From NCBI RefSeq assembly GCF_000702445.1, contig NZ_JNIF01000003.1, forward strand, positions 62,001-126,000: 64,000 bases of DNA, in the 5' to 3' direction. The notes under the pieces are model-generated. The model was not told the DNA's origin. It searched no databases and saw only the letters and a list, made by a program, of their open reading frames with translations. This document shows, in pieces, positions 1 to 10,894 of the stretch. The position numbers and the translations under genes are program-made. The stretch is from Bryobacter aggregatus MPL3. Lineage in GTDB: Bacteria; Acidobacteriota; Terriglobia; Bryobacterales; Bryobacteraceae. The first letter of the stretch is position 1, and each line of letters begins with the position of its first letter.

Positions 1-161
1 GTGCGATAAACCACTTTCGTGTGCATCGTGCCCCCGTGCTGCGGGTGCGGATGGCACACCAGCGCGGCCGCAATCGGCTCGATGTCATCGGGCTCTTCGA
101 GAATTGCTTCGAGCTTGCCTGTCGGCCCCTCTAAGAGCAGTGTTTCGATGCGGCGCGGCAT
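1..161 (-). CDS. Alpha/beta hydrolase, N-terminal part (runs off left edge)
   Basis: The reading frame starts at ATG 159-161 and stays open to the left edge, giving 53 residues. It contains the block CHPHPQHGGTMHTKVV, which is characteristic of the N-terminal strand of small alpha/beta hydrolases of the dienelactone-hydrolase/YfhR type, where this loop forms part of the oxyanion hole. The catalytic Ser/Asp/His would lie outside the window, so activity and substrate cannot be judged. The start lies 3 bases after the stop of yajQ, so it is probably the distal gene of the same operon. Confidence 0.75.
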   Translation of the reverse strand, partial: MPRRIETLLLEGPTGKLEAILEEPDDIEPIAAALVCHPHPQHGGTMHTKVVYR

Positions 162-164
162 GGC

Positions 165-662
165 TTAGCGGTAGTTGGTGAACTGCAGTTCGACGCCGAA
201 ATCATGACCGCGCAACAATGCAATCACTTGCTGCAGCGTGTCGCGATCTTTGCTGGCGACACGGACATAGTCGCCCATGATCGAAGGAACAACTTTCAGC
301 TTTGAATCCTTGATCATCTTCACCACTTCTTTGGCCTTCTCGGTTTCCAAACCCTGCTTCAGCTTGATCTCCTGCTTCACCGTCGAGCCGGCGCTCGGGA
401 TCAGTGGACCATATTCGAGGTTGCCAATCGGCACACCGCGCTTCAGCATCTTCGTCTGCAGAATATCGTTGACGGCCTTCAGCTTGTAGTCGTCGGCAGA
501 AGCCAGCGTGATCTTCAGATCCTTCTCGTTCAGCTCGATCGAAGACTTCGAATCTTTCAGATCGTAACGGGCGATCACTTCTTTGAGCGCCTGGGAGATG
601 GCGTTTACCACCTCAGGCATTTCGATTTTCGAAACAACGTCGAATGAATTGTCAGATGCCAT
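165..662 (-). CDS. yajQ: YajQ family nucleotide-binding protein
   Basis: 165 residues, the usual length of YajQ/UPF0234. Family landmarks are the N-terminal DNSFDVVSKIEMPEVVNAI, the central GVPIGNLEYG, and the C-terminal DRDTLQQVIALLRGHDF. YajQ proteins have two ferredoxin-like folds and bind nucleotides; in Xanthomonas and Pseudomonas a member is a cyclic-di-GMP effector. The gene begins 2 bases after the stop of the receiver-protein gene, so a link to signalling is conceivable, but that is inference from position only. Confidence 0.92.
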   Translation of the reverse strand: MASDNSFDVVSKIEMPEVVNAISQALKEVIARYDLKDSKSSIELNEKDLKITLASADDYKLKAVNDILQTKMLKRGVPIGNLEYGPLIPSAGSTVKQEIKLKQGLETEKAKEVVKMIKDSKLKVVPSIMGDYVRVASKDRDTLQQVIALLRGHDFGVELQFTNYR

Positions 663-664
663 GA

Positions 665-1237
665 TTAATGACCCAAAGCGAGGAGCACTCGCTCGGTGAC
701 CTCCTTGATGATGGCGGGCATACTTGTCTTCAGCGCCAAGGATACAGCAGCGCGAATGCGTTCGGGATCCACTTCTGGTTTCGCCACCGGAGGAACAGGC
801 TGATTGGGGCGGGAAATCGGAGGAATTTGATCGTCGAACTCTTCGGCAAAAAGCCCGCGGGAATATTGTGCCGCCTCGGCAAGAGGGCGGATTGTGTTTA
901 AGACTTCGCTTGCCTCGAATGGCTTCTTGATGAATGCATCGCAGCCAGCGTTACGGGCTTCTTCTTCATTGAAGGGCTCCAGCAGGCCGGCTGTGAGCAC
1001 CACGCCCATCCCCTGATAGCGATAGTTGCTCTTGATCCAGTGGCAAATCTCATAGCCCGAGCGCGTCGGGAGAAAGACATCCACCAGCACCACATCGGGC
1101 ACAAAATGATCAAGCGCCTGATAGACAAGCTGTCCATCGGCGATCAATTCCACATCAAAGCCTTCTTCGGTCAGGATGCGGGCGCCCATACGCTGCGCGT
1201 GTGGGCTATCGTCGGCTAGAAGGACTCGAGCGATCAA
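665..1237 (-). CDS. Response regulator with C-terminal helical tail, no DNA-binding domain
   Basis: 190 residues. Residues 1-125 form a receiver domain: acidic pair in VLLADDSPHAQR, phospho-acceptor Asp in VVLVDVFLP, and the conserved Lys in DAFIKKPFEASE. After a proline-rich linker (about 140-155) comes a short helical region (SLALKTSMPAIIKEVTERVL) like the tail found in many acidobacterial and myxobacterial receiver proteins. No output domain is present. The ATG overlaps the stop of the bamD-like gene by 4 bases, indicating translational coupling. No kinase lies next to it. Confidence 0.85.
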   Translation of the reverse strand: MIARVLLADDSPHAQRMGARILTEEGFDVELIADGQLVYQALDHFVPDVVLVDVFLPTRSGYEICHWIKSNYRYQGMGVVLTAGLLEPFNEEEARNAGCDAFIKKPFEASEVLNTIRPLAEAAQYSRGLFAEEFDDQIPPISRPNQPVPPVAKPEVDPERIRAAVSLALKTSMPAIIKEVTERVLLALGH

Positions 1238-2529
1238 TTGGACTTCTTGGTTTCCTGTTGGGCCTTGGGCGTCTTCGGCGCCTTTGCCTTCTTCTGCTTC
1301 TTCGGCTTGATCAGCGTGCCCTTCGAAATAATCGGCGCATTCGCGTCCGTGGCGGCAGGCGTTTCCGCAGCCGGAGCGGCCTGCGAGGCAGGGGTTTCCG
1401 CGCTGGCCGCGCCAGGAGCCGCTGCATCGGGAGCAGCCGCGCCAGGAGCATTGCGGCGCGCATCCGGGCTCTGGTCAAGCGTCGATGAATCGTTCACCGT
1501 TGACACCGTCACATCAGTCGTTCCAGCCGTCACAGCAGCCGGAATTGGCACATTCACCGGAATCGTCGGGCGAATCGGCGTCATCGAAGGCGTCCCCGAC
1601 TTGGCCGCCAGATGCACGTCCGGACCGCGCTTCAACATGTTCATCACCGGCGCGGTGAGGCCGGGCTTGGTGCGATTCTCGAGCTCATACTTCATCCGCG
1701 CCACGGCAGTCGGGTCAGCATCCGGAACCACCAGTTCCATTTCTTGCAACCGCTTCTTCGCGTCATCGGCATAGGCACTCAGCGGAAACTCGCGTACGAC
1801 TTTTGCAAAAGCTTTGCCGGCACGGTCCTTAAAGCGGGCGCCCATCTTCTGATAAGCATCGCCCAGCTTGAAATTCGCCTCATCCGCACGCGAATACAGC
1901 GGATACTGATCGGCGAGCGCCTGGTAGCGATTGGAACTGGATGCCCAGGACTGCTTCTTGTAATAAAAATCACTGACGCGCATCTCGCCTTCGGCAAGTG
2001 CTTCCTGGATGTTCCGCACCAGTTGGGTGGCACGCGGGGCAAACTTCGAATTCGGAAACTGGATCAACAACTGGCGGCACTCTTCTTCCGCACGCAAGGC
2101 ATGGTTGTTGTCGCGATCAGCCTTTTCCATCTGACGATAGTGGATGGTGCACACCTTTTCTTGCGATTCGGCAGCCTCTTCCATAGTCGGGTAGAACAGA
2201 ATAAAGTCCTTGTACTCGGCCTCCGCCTGCGCCAGACCATTGGTGCCGCCTTCGCGGAACCAGCTATCGGCAATGGCAAGCTTCGCCTTGGCAAGAAATT
2301 CGCTGGTGTCGTAAGTATTGATGAGGGTCTGCAGAGTCAGGCGTGCTACTTCAAAGCGTCCGCGCTCAATGTCGGCAACGGCCTTATCGTAGAGAACCTT
2401 ATCGGGTTGCTGCGTATCCTTCGTGATGGGATTCTCGTACTTGCGCTTGCGGCAACCAGTCGAGAAGGTGAGAAGTGCCGTGAGCAGCACAAGACAACTC
2501 AGGCGGACGACGTAGAAAGAACTCATCAA
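1234..2529 (-). CDS. bamD: BamD-like outer membrane assembly lipoprotein with Ala/Pro/Lys-rich tail
   Basis: 431 residues. A lipoprotein signal peptide ends in the lipobox LTFSTGC. Residues about 45-270 carry TPR-type repeats of the BamD/YfiO kind (YDKAVADIERGRFEVA, EFPLSAYADDAKKRL). BamD is the essential lipoprotein partner of BamA in beta-barrel insertion at the outer membrane. Beyond residue 290 the protein has a low-complexity Ala/Pro-rich region and a very basic Lys-rich end not found in E. coli BamD (about 245 residues). It sits 34 bases downstream of rpe. ATG 2524-2526 is an alternative start one codon in. Confidence 0.85.
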   Translation of the reverse strand: MMSSFYVVRLSCLVLLTALLTFSTGCRKRKYENPITKDTQQPDKVLYDKAVADIERGRFEVARLTLQTLINTYDTSEFLAKAKLAIADSWFREGGTNGLAQAEAEYKDFILFYPTMEEAAESQEKVCTIHYRQMEKADRDNNHALRAEEECRQLLIQFPNSKFAPRATQLVRNIQEALAEGEMRVSDFYYKKQSWASSSNRYQALADQYPLYSRADEANFKLGDAYQKMGARFKDRAGKAFAKVVREFPLSAYADDAKKRLQEMELVVPDADPTAVARMKYELENRTKPGLTAPVMNMLKRGPDVHLAAKSGTPSMTPIRPTIPVNVPIPAAVTAGTTDVTVSTVNDSSTLDQSPDARRNAPGAAAPDAAAPGAASAETPASQAAPAAETPAATDANAPIISKGTLIKPKKQKKAKAPKTPKAQQETKKSN

Positions 2530-2563
2530 TTTACCTCTCGTAGTTTAACTCGCGGCGACGGGC

Positions 2564-3247
2564 TCATGCGAGGATCTGGCGGCCGGAGCAAGCGCGAGCG
2601 TGCAAACCACGCACGGCTGTGGCGGGAGATTCACTCCGGAATACCGAACTTCCGGCGACAAACCAGTCGCAGCCGGCCGTAGCGATATCCGCAATGTTTG
2701 TATGGTCCACTCCGCCATCGATTTCAATAGCATAGGTCAGGTTCCGCTGGCTCCTCAGTTGGTCCAGTTGGCGCACCTTATGCAGTGCACCGGGAATAAA
2801 CTTCTGGCCCCCGAAACCGGGATTCACACTCATCACAAGCACGAAGTCTGCCAAATCAAGAACGTCTTCGAGCGTCGACACCGGAGTTCCTGGATTCAGC
2901 ACCACTCCGGCCTGCGCCCCGGTCGACTTGATCAGCGATAGAGTGCGATGCAAATGAGGGCTCGCCTCCTGATGGATCGAGATCGAATCGGCACCGGCGT
3001 CGCGAAACGCCTCAACATACCGTTCCGGCTCCACAATCATCAGGTGCGCGTCGATATGACAACTGGTCGCCTTGCGCACCGCCTCGAGAATCGGCAGTCC
3101 CATTGAGATATTTGGCACAAATCGACCATCCATGACGTCGAAATGCAGCATATGGGTTCCGGCGGACTCGAGCATCGCGATGTCTTCCCCCATTCGGGAG
3201 AAGTCGCAGGAAAGAAGGCTGGGGAGAATTTGGATCGGGTGGCTCAT
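2564..3247 (-). CDS. rpe: Ribulose-phosphate 3-epimerase
   Basis: 227 residues, standard length. It interconverts ribulose-5-phosphate and xylulose-5-phosphate in the cytosolic pentose phosphate pathway. Typical TIM-barrel motifs are visible: PSLLSCDF, HFDVMDGRFVPNIS (metal-binding His and catalytic Asp), HLMI, MSVNPGFGGQKF, and the second catalytic Asp in IEIDGGV. The start overlaps the rsmB stop by 4 bases, so the two are cotranslated. The extreme C-terminus (after SSVFRSE) is slightly unusual but not truncated. Confidence 0.95.
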   Translation of the reverse strand: MSHPIQILPSLLSCDFSRMGEDIAMLESAGTHMLHFDVMDGRFVPNISMGLPILEAVRKATSCHIDAHLMIVEPERYVEAFRDAGADSISIHQEASPHLHRTLSLIKSTGAQAGVVLNPGTPVSTLEDVLDLADFVLVMSVNPGFGGQKFIPGALHKVRQLDQLRSQRNLTYAIEIDGGVDHTNIADIATAGCDWFVAGSSVFRSESPATAVRGLHARACSGRQILA

Positions 3248-4326
3248 GCTGGCTTGTGAATGACGGCTGCAAAAAATCCGTCGCCGGGGTCGCGCCCGGG
3301 GATGCGGTAATGCATGGGAATCGCCGTTTCACTCGACTCCCCGCATACGGCTCGAACGACATCTTCATTTTCCTCTTTTTCAAGCGAGCATGTCGAGTAC
3401 ACCAGCGTGCCGCCGGGCGCAACCGCTTCGAGACCATGCTTGAGGATGCCGATCTGCCGAGCCTGCTGGCGCAGCAGATCCTCGGGAGTCAGACGCCATT
3501 TGATCTCCGGGTTCCGTCCCAGCGTCCCCGTCCCCGAGCAAGGCGCATCGGCCAGGACGCAATCAAAAGGACGGCGGAAGGGCAAAGGTGCCGCCGCATC
3601 GAGATGCACCAGCGGAATGCCGATCTGCTGGAGCGGCAGCAGACGCTTGAAGCTTCGGTCGCAGGCAATGGCTTTGACGCCCAGATCGACGGCCTGGCGC
3701 GTCTTATTGCCCGGCGCCGCGCACAGATCGAGAAAGCTCTGTCCCGGCTTGGGATCAAGCAGCGGCACGATCGTCTGCGCGCCGGAATCCATGCGGTAGC
3801 CGGCACGATTCACTTTCTCGGGAGCCTGCATAAACGATTTCGCGATCAGCCGGGTCTGTTCCTTGCCGTAGTGCTGCAGCCAGCGCCGGTATAACCATTC
3901 GGGCAGGCAAAGCTCGATCGCCGGATCGGGAAACTTCAGTTCCTTCTTGTGCACCTTGCGCAGCACCGCGTTCACCAGGCCCGCAGCAGCCCGTTTCGAG
4001 GCGCGCTTGGCCAGTTCCACAGCTTCCATCACCGCCGCATGGGGCGGAATCTTGGTGAGATAGCGCATCTGATAGATGCCCATCCGCAGCAGGATTGCCG
4101 TCGGTTCATCAACCGTCAGGATCTGGCGTCCCGAGAAATGCTGTGCCAGCCAGTCCAATTGATTCTGATGCCGCAGAACGCCGTAAACAATTTCATGTGC
4201 AAGACCGGCATCGCGGGCAGCGAGAGGCCGGGCCATATCGAGAAGAAGCGCGTCCGAGAAGCCGCCACCATGCACGCGGCGGAGAACTTCATAGGCGACA
4301 CGGCGCGCTGGTGAGACTTGAGCCAT
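3244..4326 (-). CDS. rsmB: 16S rRNA (cytosine-967-C5)-methyltransferase
   Basis: 360 residues. The N-terminal third is a NusB-like RNA-binding domain (ARRVAYEVLRRV, IVYGVLRHQNQLDWL). The C-terminal two thirds form the SAM-dependent methyltransferase: SAM motif FLDLCAAPGNKT, motif IV LADAPCSGTGTLGRNPEIKW and motif VI YSTCSLEKEENE. The Cys of YSTCS is the nucleophile and that of DAPCSG the resolving Cys in this family. It is shorter than E. coli RsmB (429 aa), mainly between the domains. It heads the minus-strand operon with rpe and bamD. Confidence 0.93.
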   Translation of the reverse strand: MAQVSPARRVAYEVLRRVHGGGFSDALLLDMARPLAARDAGLAHEIVYGVLRHQNQLDWLAQHFSGRQILTVDEPTAILLRMGIYQMRYLTKIPPHAAVMEAVELAKRASKRAAAGLVNAVLRKVHKKELKFPDPAIELCLPEWLYRRWLQHYGKEQTRLIAKSFMQAPEKVNRAGYRMDSGAQTIVPLLDPKPGQSFLDLCAAPGNKTRQAVDLGVKAIACDRSFKRLLPLQQIGIPLVHLDAAAPLPFRRPFDCVLADAPCSGTGTLGRNPEIKWRLTPEDLLRQQARQIGILKHGLEAVAPGGTLVYSTCSLEKEENEDVVRAVCGESSETAIPMHYRIPGRDPGDGFFAAVIHKPA

Positions 4327-4510
4327 CCAGGTTTGAGGGTAACAGGTGAGCGGTTTTCACTGGCGATTTCCGGACAGATCCGCACAAGAATGATCGATTC
4401 CCATGCCGCGCAAGGCGAGATCGGCAATAGAAAACGTATGCAGCTTTACACAAATCAATCGAGCTTCGGAACAATTTTGCCCAAATACGTTCTCACCAGT
4501 AGACAACACT

Positions 4511-4942
4511 ATGTTGCATATACTTTTAGCCGAAGACAATAGTGGCGATGTGTATCTCGTACGATACGCATTGGCAGAAAATCAACTCCGGCACGAGTTG
4601 CACGTCGTCCGGGATGGAGAAGAGGCGCTTCGATACATTGCATCCATTGGGTCCCAAGAAGAAGCGCCTCGCCCGGACGTGATGCTCCTCGACCTGAATC
4701 TTCCTAAAGTCGACGGACCGCAGGTATTACGGGCTTTCCGCCAAAATCATAACTGCGCCGATGTCCCGGTCATTATCGTCACTTCGTCCGACTCGATTGA
4801 GGATCGTGCACAGGTGGCCGCTCTCGGTATCGCCAGATACTTTCGGAAGCCAATCAACATGGATGAATTTTTAAAGGTGGGAACAGTGGTGCGGGAAGTA
4901 ATTCGCGATACGGGCTGTGAACAACAAGCGATCCTCCAATAA
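4511..4942 (+). CDS. Single-domain response regulator (Rcp1/CheY-like)
   Basis: 143 residues from ATG 4511. The frame is open further upstream, but the receiver fold begins exactly here (MLHILLAEDNSGDVYLVRYA), which is why this start is chosen; no good ribosome-binding site is seen. Phospho-acceptor Asp lies in VMLLDLNLPKVDG, the Thr/Ser in VIIVTSSDS, and the Lys in ARYFRKPINMDEF. The extended loop and tail are typical of Rcp1-type receivers that pair with phytochrome-like or hybrid kinases. No kinase is adjacent, so it is an orphan. Confidence 0.88.
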   Translation: MLHILLAEDNSGDVYLVRYALAENQLRHELHVVRDGEEALRYIASIGSQEEAPRPDVMLLDLNLPKVDGPQVLRAFRQNHNCADVPVIIVTSSDSIEDRAQVAALGIARYFRKPINMDEFLKVGTVVREVIRDTGCEQQAILQ

Positions 4943-4950
4943 CGCAACCA

Positions 4951-5946
4951 TTAGCGGCCGCGAATCTTATTTTTGGAATCCCCGGTCGCCTCAAACTCAC
5001 TCACGTTATCAAGAGTTGTCATGGCGATCCCCTGCAGGGCTTCTTTTGTGAAAAAGGCTTGGTGCCCAGTAATGAGAACGTTGGGGAACGACAACAGCCG
5101 TGCGAAGACATCGTCTTCAATCACCTGGCCACTCAGGTCTTCAAAGAACAGATCGGCCTCTTCCTCATAGACATCCAGGCCCACCGCTCCAATGTGGCCG
5201 GACTTCAAAGCATCGATCAGGGCTTTCGCATCCACCAGACCGCCACGCGAGGTATTGATCAGCATCGCCCCCGGCTTCATCCGGGCCAGACTGTCGCCGT
5301 TGATCAGATGATGCGTGGCAGTCACCAGCGGACAATGCAGACTCACAATATCGCTCTTCCGTAACACGTCCCCCAGCGGCTGGTATTGCACACCCATTTC
5401 GCGGACGCTGTAGTTCGGCGCAATGTCATAGGCCAGCACTTCACAGCCAAAGCCGATCATGATTTTGGCGAAGACCTGTCCGATTTTCCCCGTACCGATC
5501 ACGCCCACCGTTTTCCCATGCAGATCGAATCCGAGCAGGCCATCCAGCGAAAAATTACCGTCCCGCACCCGGTTGAAAGCCCGGTGCGTCTTGCGATTCA
5601 AGGTGAGGATCAGCGCCACTGCATGCTCCGCCACGGCAAAGGGCGAGTAAGCCGGAACGCGGACCACAGGAATTCCCAGCCGCTTAGCGGCATCGAGATC
5701 GATGTGATTGAAGCCTGCGCTGCGTGCCGCAATCAATTGGATTCCCTGCTCTGCCAATAAACCAAGCACGGTGGCATCCACCGTGTCATTCACAAAGACG
5801 CAGACACAATCATGTCCGGCGGCAAGCACTGCGGTTTCCGGCCGGAGATGTTCCTCAAGAAAGGTGATTTCATGGCCTTTGCGAGCGTTATAGCGATCGA
5901 AAAACTCGCGCTCAAACTGATGTGCACCGAAGAAAGCGATCTTCAT
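4951..5946 (-). CDS. D-lactate dehydrogenase-type 2-hydroxyacid dehydrogenase
   Basis: 331 residues, the length of LdhA-type enzymes, which reduce pyruvate or another 2-oxoacid to the D-2-hydroxyacid with NADH. The nucleotide-binding motif [15 protein letters not shown] lies at about residue 150. Catalytic Arg is in NTSRGGLVD, Glu in [14 protein letters not shown], and His in ITGHQAFFT; the last two blocks are the LdhA hallmark that separates it from phosphoglycerate dehydrogenases. Its start overlaps the stop of the upstream ABC permease by 4 bases, an odd pairing with no obvious metabolic link. Confidence 0.85.
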   Translation of the reverse strand: MKIAFFGAHQFEREFFDRYNARKGHEITFLEEHLRPETAVLAAGHDCVCVFVNDTVDATVLGLLAEQGIQLIAARSAGFNHIDLDAAKRLGIPVVRVPAYSPFAVAEHAVALILTLNRKTHRAFNRVRDGNFSLDGLLGFDLHGKTVGVIGTGKIGQVFAKIMIGFGCEVLAYDIAPNYSVREMGVQYQPLGDVLRKSDIVSLHCPLVTATHHLINGDSLARMKPGAMLINTSRGGLVDAKALIDALKSGHIGAVGLDVYEEEADLFFEDLSGQVIEDDVFARLLSFPNVLITGHQAFFTKEALQGIAMTTLDNVSEFEATGDSKNKIRGR

Positions 5947-6752
5947 AAGACGTCTGCAAAACCCTTTTTCAATTGCTTAAAGATGAGCCCACCGGCGAGG
6001 AAAGCGGTTGCGGCCCACAGCGTCAGCAAAGCCAGTTCGCCCCAATCCGGAGTGCGTGAGGTGAGCATGCGATCCCGGTAAGCCCGGACCAGGAAAGAGA
6101 GGGGATTGAACACCAGCAGAAAACGGAAGCGCTCCGGCACTCGTTCCAGATCAATGAAGATCGGCGTGATCCAAAACCAGAACGTCAATAAGACAGTGAC
6201 CACCTGCGCAGTATCGCGCAGGTACACCTGAAACGCAGCCACCATCCACGAGATCCCGATCGCAAACAGGCCCAGCAGCACCACATAGATCGGTAGCATC
6301 CAGGTAAAGAGGCTCACGCCGCCATCGAAATAAATGCAGGCAGCCACGGCAATCAGAAAAGTCAGCGCGTGGTTGATCAGCGAGGACAGAAAGACGCTCA
6401 CCGGAATGATCTCGCTCGGAAACACGGTCTTCGTGATCAGGTTTGCGTTCTCCAGTAGCGACATCGAACTCCGCAGCACCGTCTCATTAAAGAGCATCCA
6501 AGGCAGATATCCGGTGAACAGAAACACCGTATAGTTGCGGGTTCCCTGCCCCGGCGGCACCTCCATCTGCATGCACCAGTGAAAAACAAAGGTCCAGCTG
6601 AGCAGCAGAATCAGCGGTTGCAGCAGCCCCCAAAGCCAGCCCCCCATCGAGCCGACATAGCGCCGCTCAAAATCGCGCCGCACCATCTGGTAGAGAAGAC
6701 TGCGGCGTTCGATCAAATTCCGCAAAAAGCCGAAGCCGGGTAAACCAACCAT
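5943..6752 (-). CDS. ABC-2 type polysaccharide export permease (Wzm-like)
   Basis: 269 residues with about six hydrophobic segments. The N-terminal [19 protein letters not shown] leading into [16 protein letters not shown] is typical of Wzm/TagG/KpsM-type permeases that export O-antigen or capsule chains across the inner membrane. The [15 protein letters not shown] block near the C-terminus is also family-specific. The usual adjacent Wzt-type ATPase is missing here: downstream is a dehydrogenase and upstream a divergent kinase-like gene. Confidence 0.85.
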   Translation of the reverse strand: MVGLPGFGFLRNLIERRSLLYQMVRRDFERRYVGSMGGWLWGLLQPLILLLSWTFVFHWCMQMEVPPGQGTRNYTVFLFTGYLPWMLFNETVLRSSMSLLENANLITKTVFPSEIIPVSVFLSSLINHALTFLIAVAACIYFDGGVSLFTWMLPIYVVLLGLFAIGISWMVAAFQVYLRDTAQVVTVLLTFWFWITPIFIDLERVPERFRFLLVFNPLSFLVRAYRDRMLTSRTPDWGELALLTLWAATAFLAGGLIFKQLKKGFADVL

Positions 6753-6798
6753 GATCCTTCAGGATAGTGGATATGGGATAAAAGAGAGGACCATCATC

Positions 6799-7277
6799 AT
6801 GGAGATCTTCAACGTTCCACTCCAAATCCCCGAAGGCGCCAACCTCATCTTCGGGCAAAGCCACTTCGTCAAAACCGTCGAGGACCTCTACGAAGCGATC
6901 ATCAACACCAATCCCAACATGGAATTTGGCATCGCTTTCTGCGAGGCTTCCGGAGACCGGCTCATTCGCGTCGAAGGCAACAACGAGACCATGAAAGAGG
7001 CCGCAATCCTCAATGCCGAAGCGGTCGGCGCGGGTCATACCTTCTTCATTTTTTTGCGCAAAGGCTTCCCCATCAATATCCTCACCCGTGTCAAGGAAGT
7101 GCCCGAGGTGGTCACCCTATTCTGCGCAACCGCGAATCCCGTCGAAGTCATCGTCGCCCAATCGGCGCAGGGCCGTGGCGTGCTTGGCGTGATCGACGGT
7201 GGTAGCCCGCTCGGTGTCGAAGGGGCAGACGGCATCGCCTGGCGCCACGGTCTGCTGCGGAAATTCGGATACAAGCG

Positions 7278-7281
<4 letters not shown>
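6799..7281 (+). CDS. Adenosine-specific kinase (DUF355 family)
   Basis: 160 residues from ATG 6799, chosen because a good Shine-Dalgarno (GAGAGGA, 6784-6790) sits about 8 bases upstream; an in-frame ATG at 6751 would overlap the divergent permease start. Sequence features such as FGQSHFVKTVEDLYEA, FGIAFCEASGDRLIR, VGAGHTFFIFL and GVIDGGSPLGVE match PF04008, for which an archaeal member was assigned adenosine-specific kinase activity. The substrate in this organism is not proven. It converges with, and overlaps by 4 bases, the LysE-type gene. Confidence 0.82.
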
Positions 7282-9212
<1,931 letters not shown>

Positions 9213-9512
9213 CTAGTCGAAGTCAAAAGGCTTCTTCGGCTTGTTCTTGTCCGGATCGGCCTGTGCCTGTTTGAGCAATTCGTCGAATTTACGATTCAGC
9301 ACACTCGACTGATTCTTGTTCGCCTCGAAGCTCTTCTGGAAGGCTTCTTCCCGTTTGGCGGCCTCGCCCTTCAGATTTTGCACTGCTTTGGCAAAGTCTT
9401 CGATCGGCGGGGCCTTCTTCTTTTCTTCCCAGGTGATCACGCTCTCGGTGACGATATCCACCTTCAGCTTCGCCTCGCAGCAGGGGCAGCTCAGCTCCAA
9501 TAGTTTCGCCAT
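9213..9512 (-). CDS. Small CxxC/coiled-coil protein of unknown function
   Basis: 99 residues. The N-terminus contains the compact cysteine pair LSCPCCEAKLKVD, like half of a zinc ribbon. The middle is highly charged and probably helical (PIEDFAKAVQNLKGEAAKREEAF), and the C-terminus is Lys/Pro/Asp-rich (PDKNKPKKPFDFD). Proteins with this arrangement occur in Acidobacteriota as uncharacterised metal-binding proteins; I do not recognise a function. It stops immediately next to the metY stop in convergent orientation. Confidence 0.7.
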   Translation of the reverse strand: MAKLLELSCPCCEAKLKVDIVTESVITWEEKKKAPPIEDFAKAVQNLKGEAAKREEAFQKSFEANKNQSSVLNRKFDELLKQAQADPDKNKPKKPFDFD

Positions 9513-9551
9513 AAAGAAATCCTATCGCACCGCCGATAAAGGGCTGTGCAG

Positions 9552-9575
9552 AAGAATGCCTTCGGGCATGTTCTT
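9552..9575 (+). other. UUCG-capped hairpin in the leader of the CpaE-like gene
   Basis: AAGAA-TGCC, a TTCG tetraloop, then GGCA-(TG)-TTCTT forms a nine-pair stem with a two-base bulge. It lies about 65 bases upstream of the CpaE-like start and about 40 bases upstream of the divergent small gene's ATG. It could be an mRNA leader structure for either gene; there is no strong U-tract, so a terminator is less likely. Confidence 0.4.
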
Positions 9576-9640
9576 AGTACTTTTGCGGTATTCCGGAGGG
9601 CCAATACTCCAGGGGAATATCTGATTTTGGAGGCGTGCCT

Positions 9641-10864
9641 GTGATTCTAAAAAGCATTGTAATTAGTCCGGATGGGGATCTGGTCAACCAACTCGACCTC
9701 GCCTTTCAGGACATAGGCGGCATTGTCATTCTGAAAGATATCGATCACTACCCTCACGAGCAGGAACTTTCGCGGCTCATCCGCACAAACTCTCCCCACG
9801 TCGTTTTCCTGGGGATCAGCGACTTTGAACGCAGCATCGGTGTAGTCCAGTGGCTCGAAAAGGAAGCTCCCGGCGTCCAGATTGCTGTTTTTGACCAACA
9901 AGTCGATAACAAGGCGCTATTGCGGCTGATGCAATTGGGCATCCGCGAATTCATCGCGCCTCCCTTCCACCATGGGTCCCTTTCCGACGTTCTCATTCGC
10001 ATTCGCGACAATGCGGAGAAACATCCGCCGGTCTCAGCGATGACCGATATGTTGTTCTCGTTCCTGCCGTCCAAGCCGGGTTCGGGCACCACCACGATTG
10101 CCGTCAATACCGCGCTTGCGATCGCCCGCCAGCCCGACACCAACGCGCTCCTGATGGACATGGACTTGAACAGCGGTTTAGTTCGCTTCATGTTGAAGAT
10201 TGAGAACAGTTATTCCGTGCTCGATGCCGCGGAACATGCGCTCAGCATGGACGACAATCTCTGGCCCCAGTTGGTCACCCACCGTGGCCGCCTCGATGTC
10301 CTGCATTCCGGCAAGATCAATCCCGGCGTACGCATGGAGGGGGCACAGGTCCACCACATGGTGGAGTATGCCCGCAAGCACTACAAGGCCATCTGCGTCG
10401 ATCTCTCCGGCAACATGGAGAAATACTCGATGGAGATCATGCAGGAATCCAAGCGCATCTTTCTCGTCTGCACGCCGGAGATTCCCTCCCTGCACCTCGC
10501 CCGGGAGAAATATCTGTTCCTGCAGCAAATGGATCTCGGCGACAAAGTCAGTATTCTGCTCAACCGCATGACCAAACGTCCGGTGATTGCACCCGCGCAG
10601 ATTGAGCAACTCCTCGGCCTGCCCATCGCGATGTCGATGCCCAATGACTATGCCGGGGTCCATCGCGCACTGACCGTTGGCACAGAAGTGGAACAGAACT
10701 CCGAACTCGGCAAACACTTCGCACAATTGGCAAACGCCATGCTTGAGCGGCGTCCCGCCGCCGAGCCCGAGAAAAAGAAGAAGGAGTCCAAAGGTTTTGC
10801 AGACCTCTTCCGCTTCTCAACTTCTAAATTTGCAACAGTTTCTGATGGCGAAAGCAAAAGCTAG
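9641..10864 (+). CDS. CpaE-like pilus assembly/MinD-superfamily ATPase
   Basis: 407 residues from GTG 9641. An in-frame GTG at 9635 lies only one base after the Shine-Dalgarno GGAGG (9629-9633), whereas 9641 has a 7-base spacing, so 9641 is preferred. Residues 1-125 form a receiver-like domain without a clear acidic pocket. The ATPase domain begins near residue 140 with KPGSGTTTIAVNTA, the deviant Walker A typical of CpaE, followed by LLMDMDLNSG. In CpaE/TadZ systems such proteins localise Flp pilus machinery, but no tad genes are nearby. The C-terminus is Lys-rich. Confidence 0.82.
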   Translation: MILKSIVISPDGDLVNQLDLAFQDIGGIVILKDIDHYPHEQELSRLIRTNSPHVVFLGISDFERSIGVVQWLEKEAPGVQIAVFDQQVDNKALLRLMQLGIREFIAPPFHHGSLSDVLIRIRDNAEKHPPVSAMTDMLFSFLPSKPGSGTTTIAVNTALAIARQPDTNALLMDMDLNSGLVRFMLKIENSYSVLDAAEHALSMDDNLWPQLVTHRGRLDVLHSGKINPGVRMEGAQVHHMVEYARKHYKAICVDLSGNMEKYSMEIMQESKRIFLVCTPEIPSLHLAREKYLFLQQMDLGDKVSILLNRMTKRPVIAPAQIEQLLGLPIAMSMPNDYAGVHRALTVGTEVEQNSELGKHFAQLANAMLERRPAAEPEKKKKESKGFADLFRFSTSKFATVSDGESKS

Positions 10865-10894
10865 CGGCTAAGATAAAATTCTTAGTCGAAGCCA

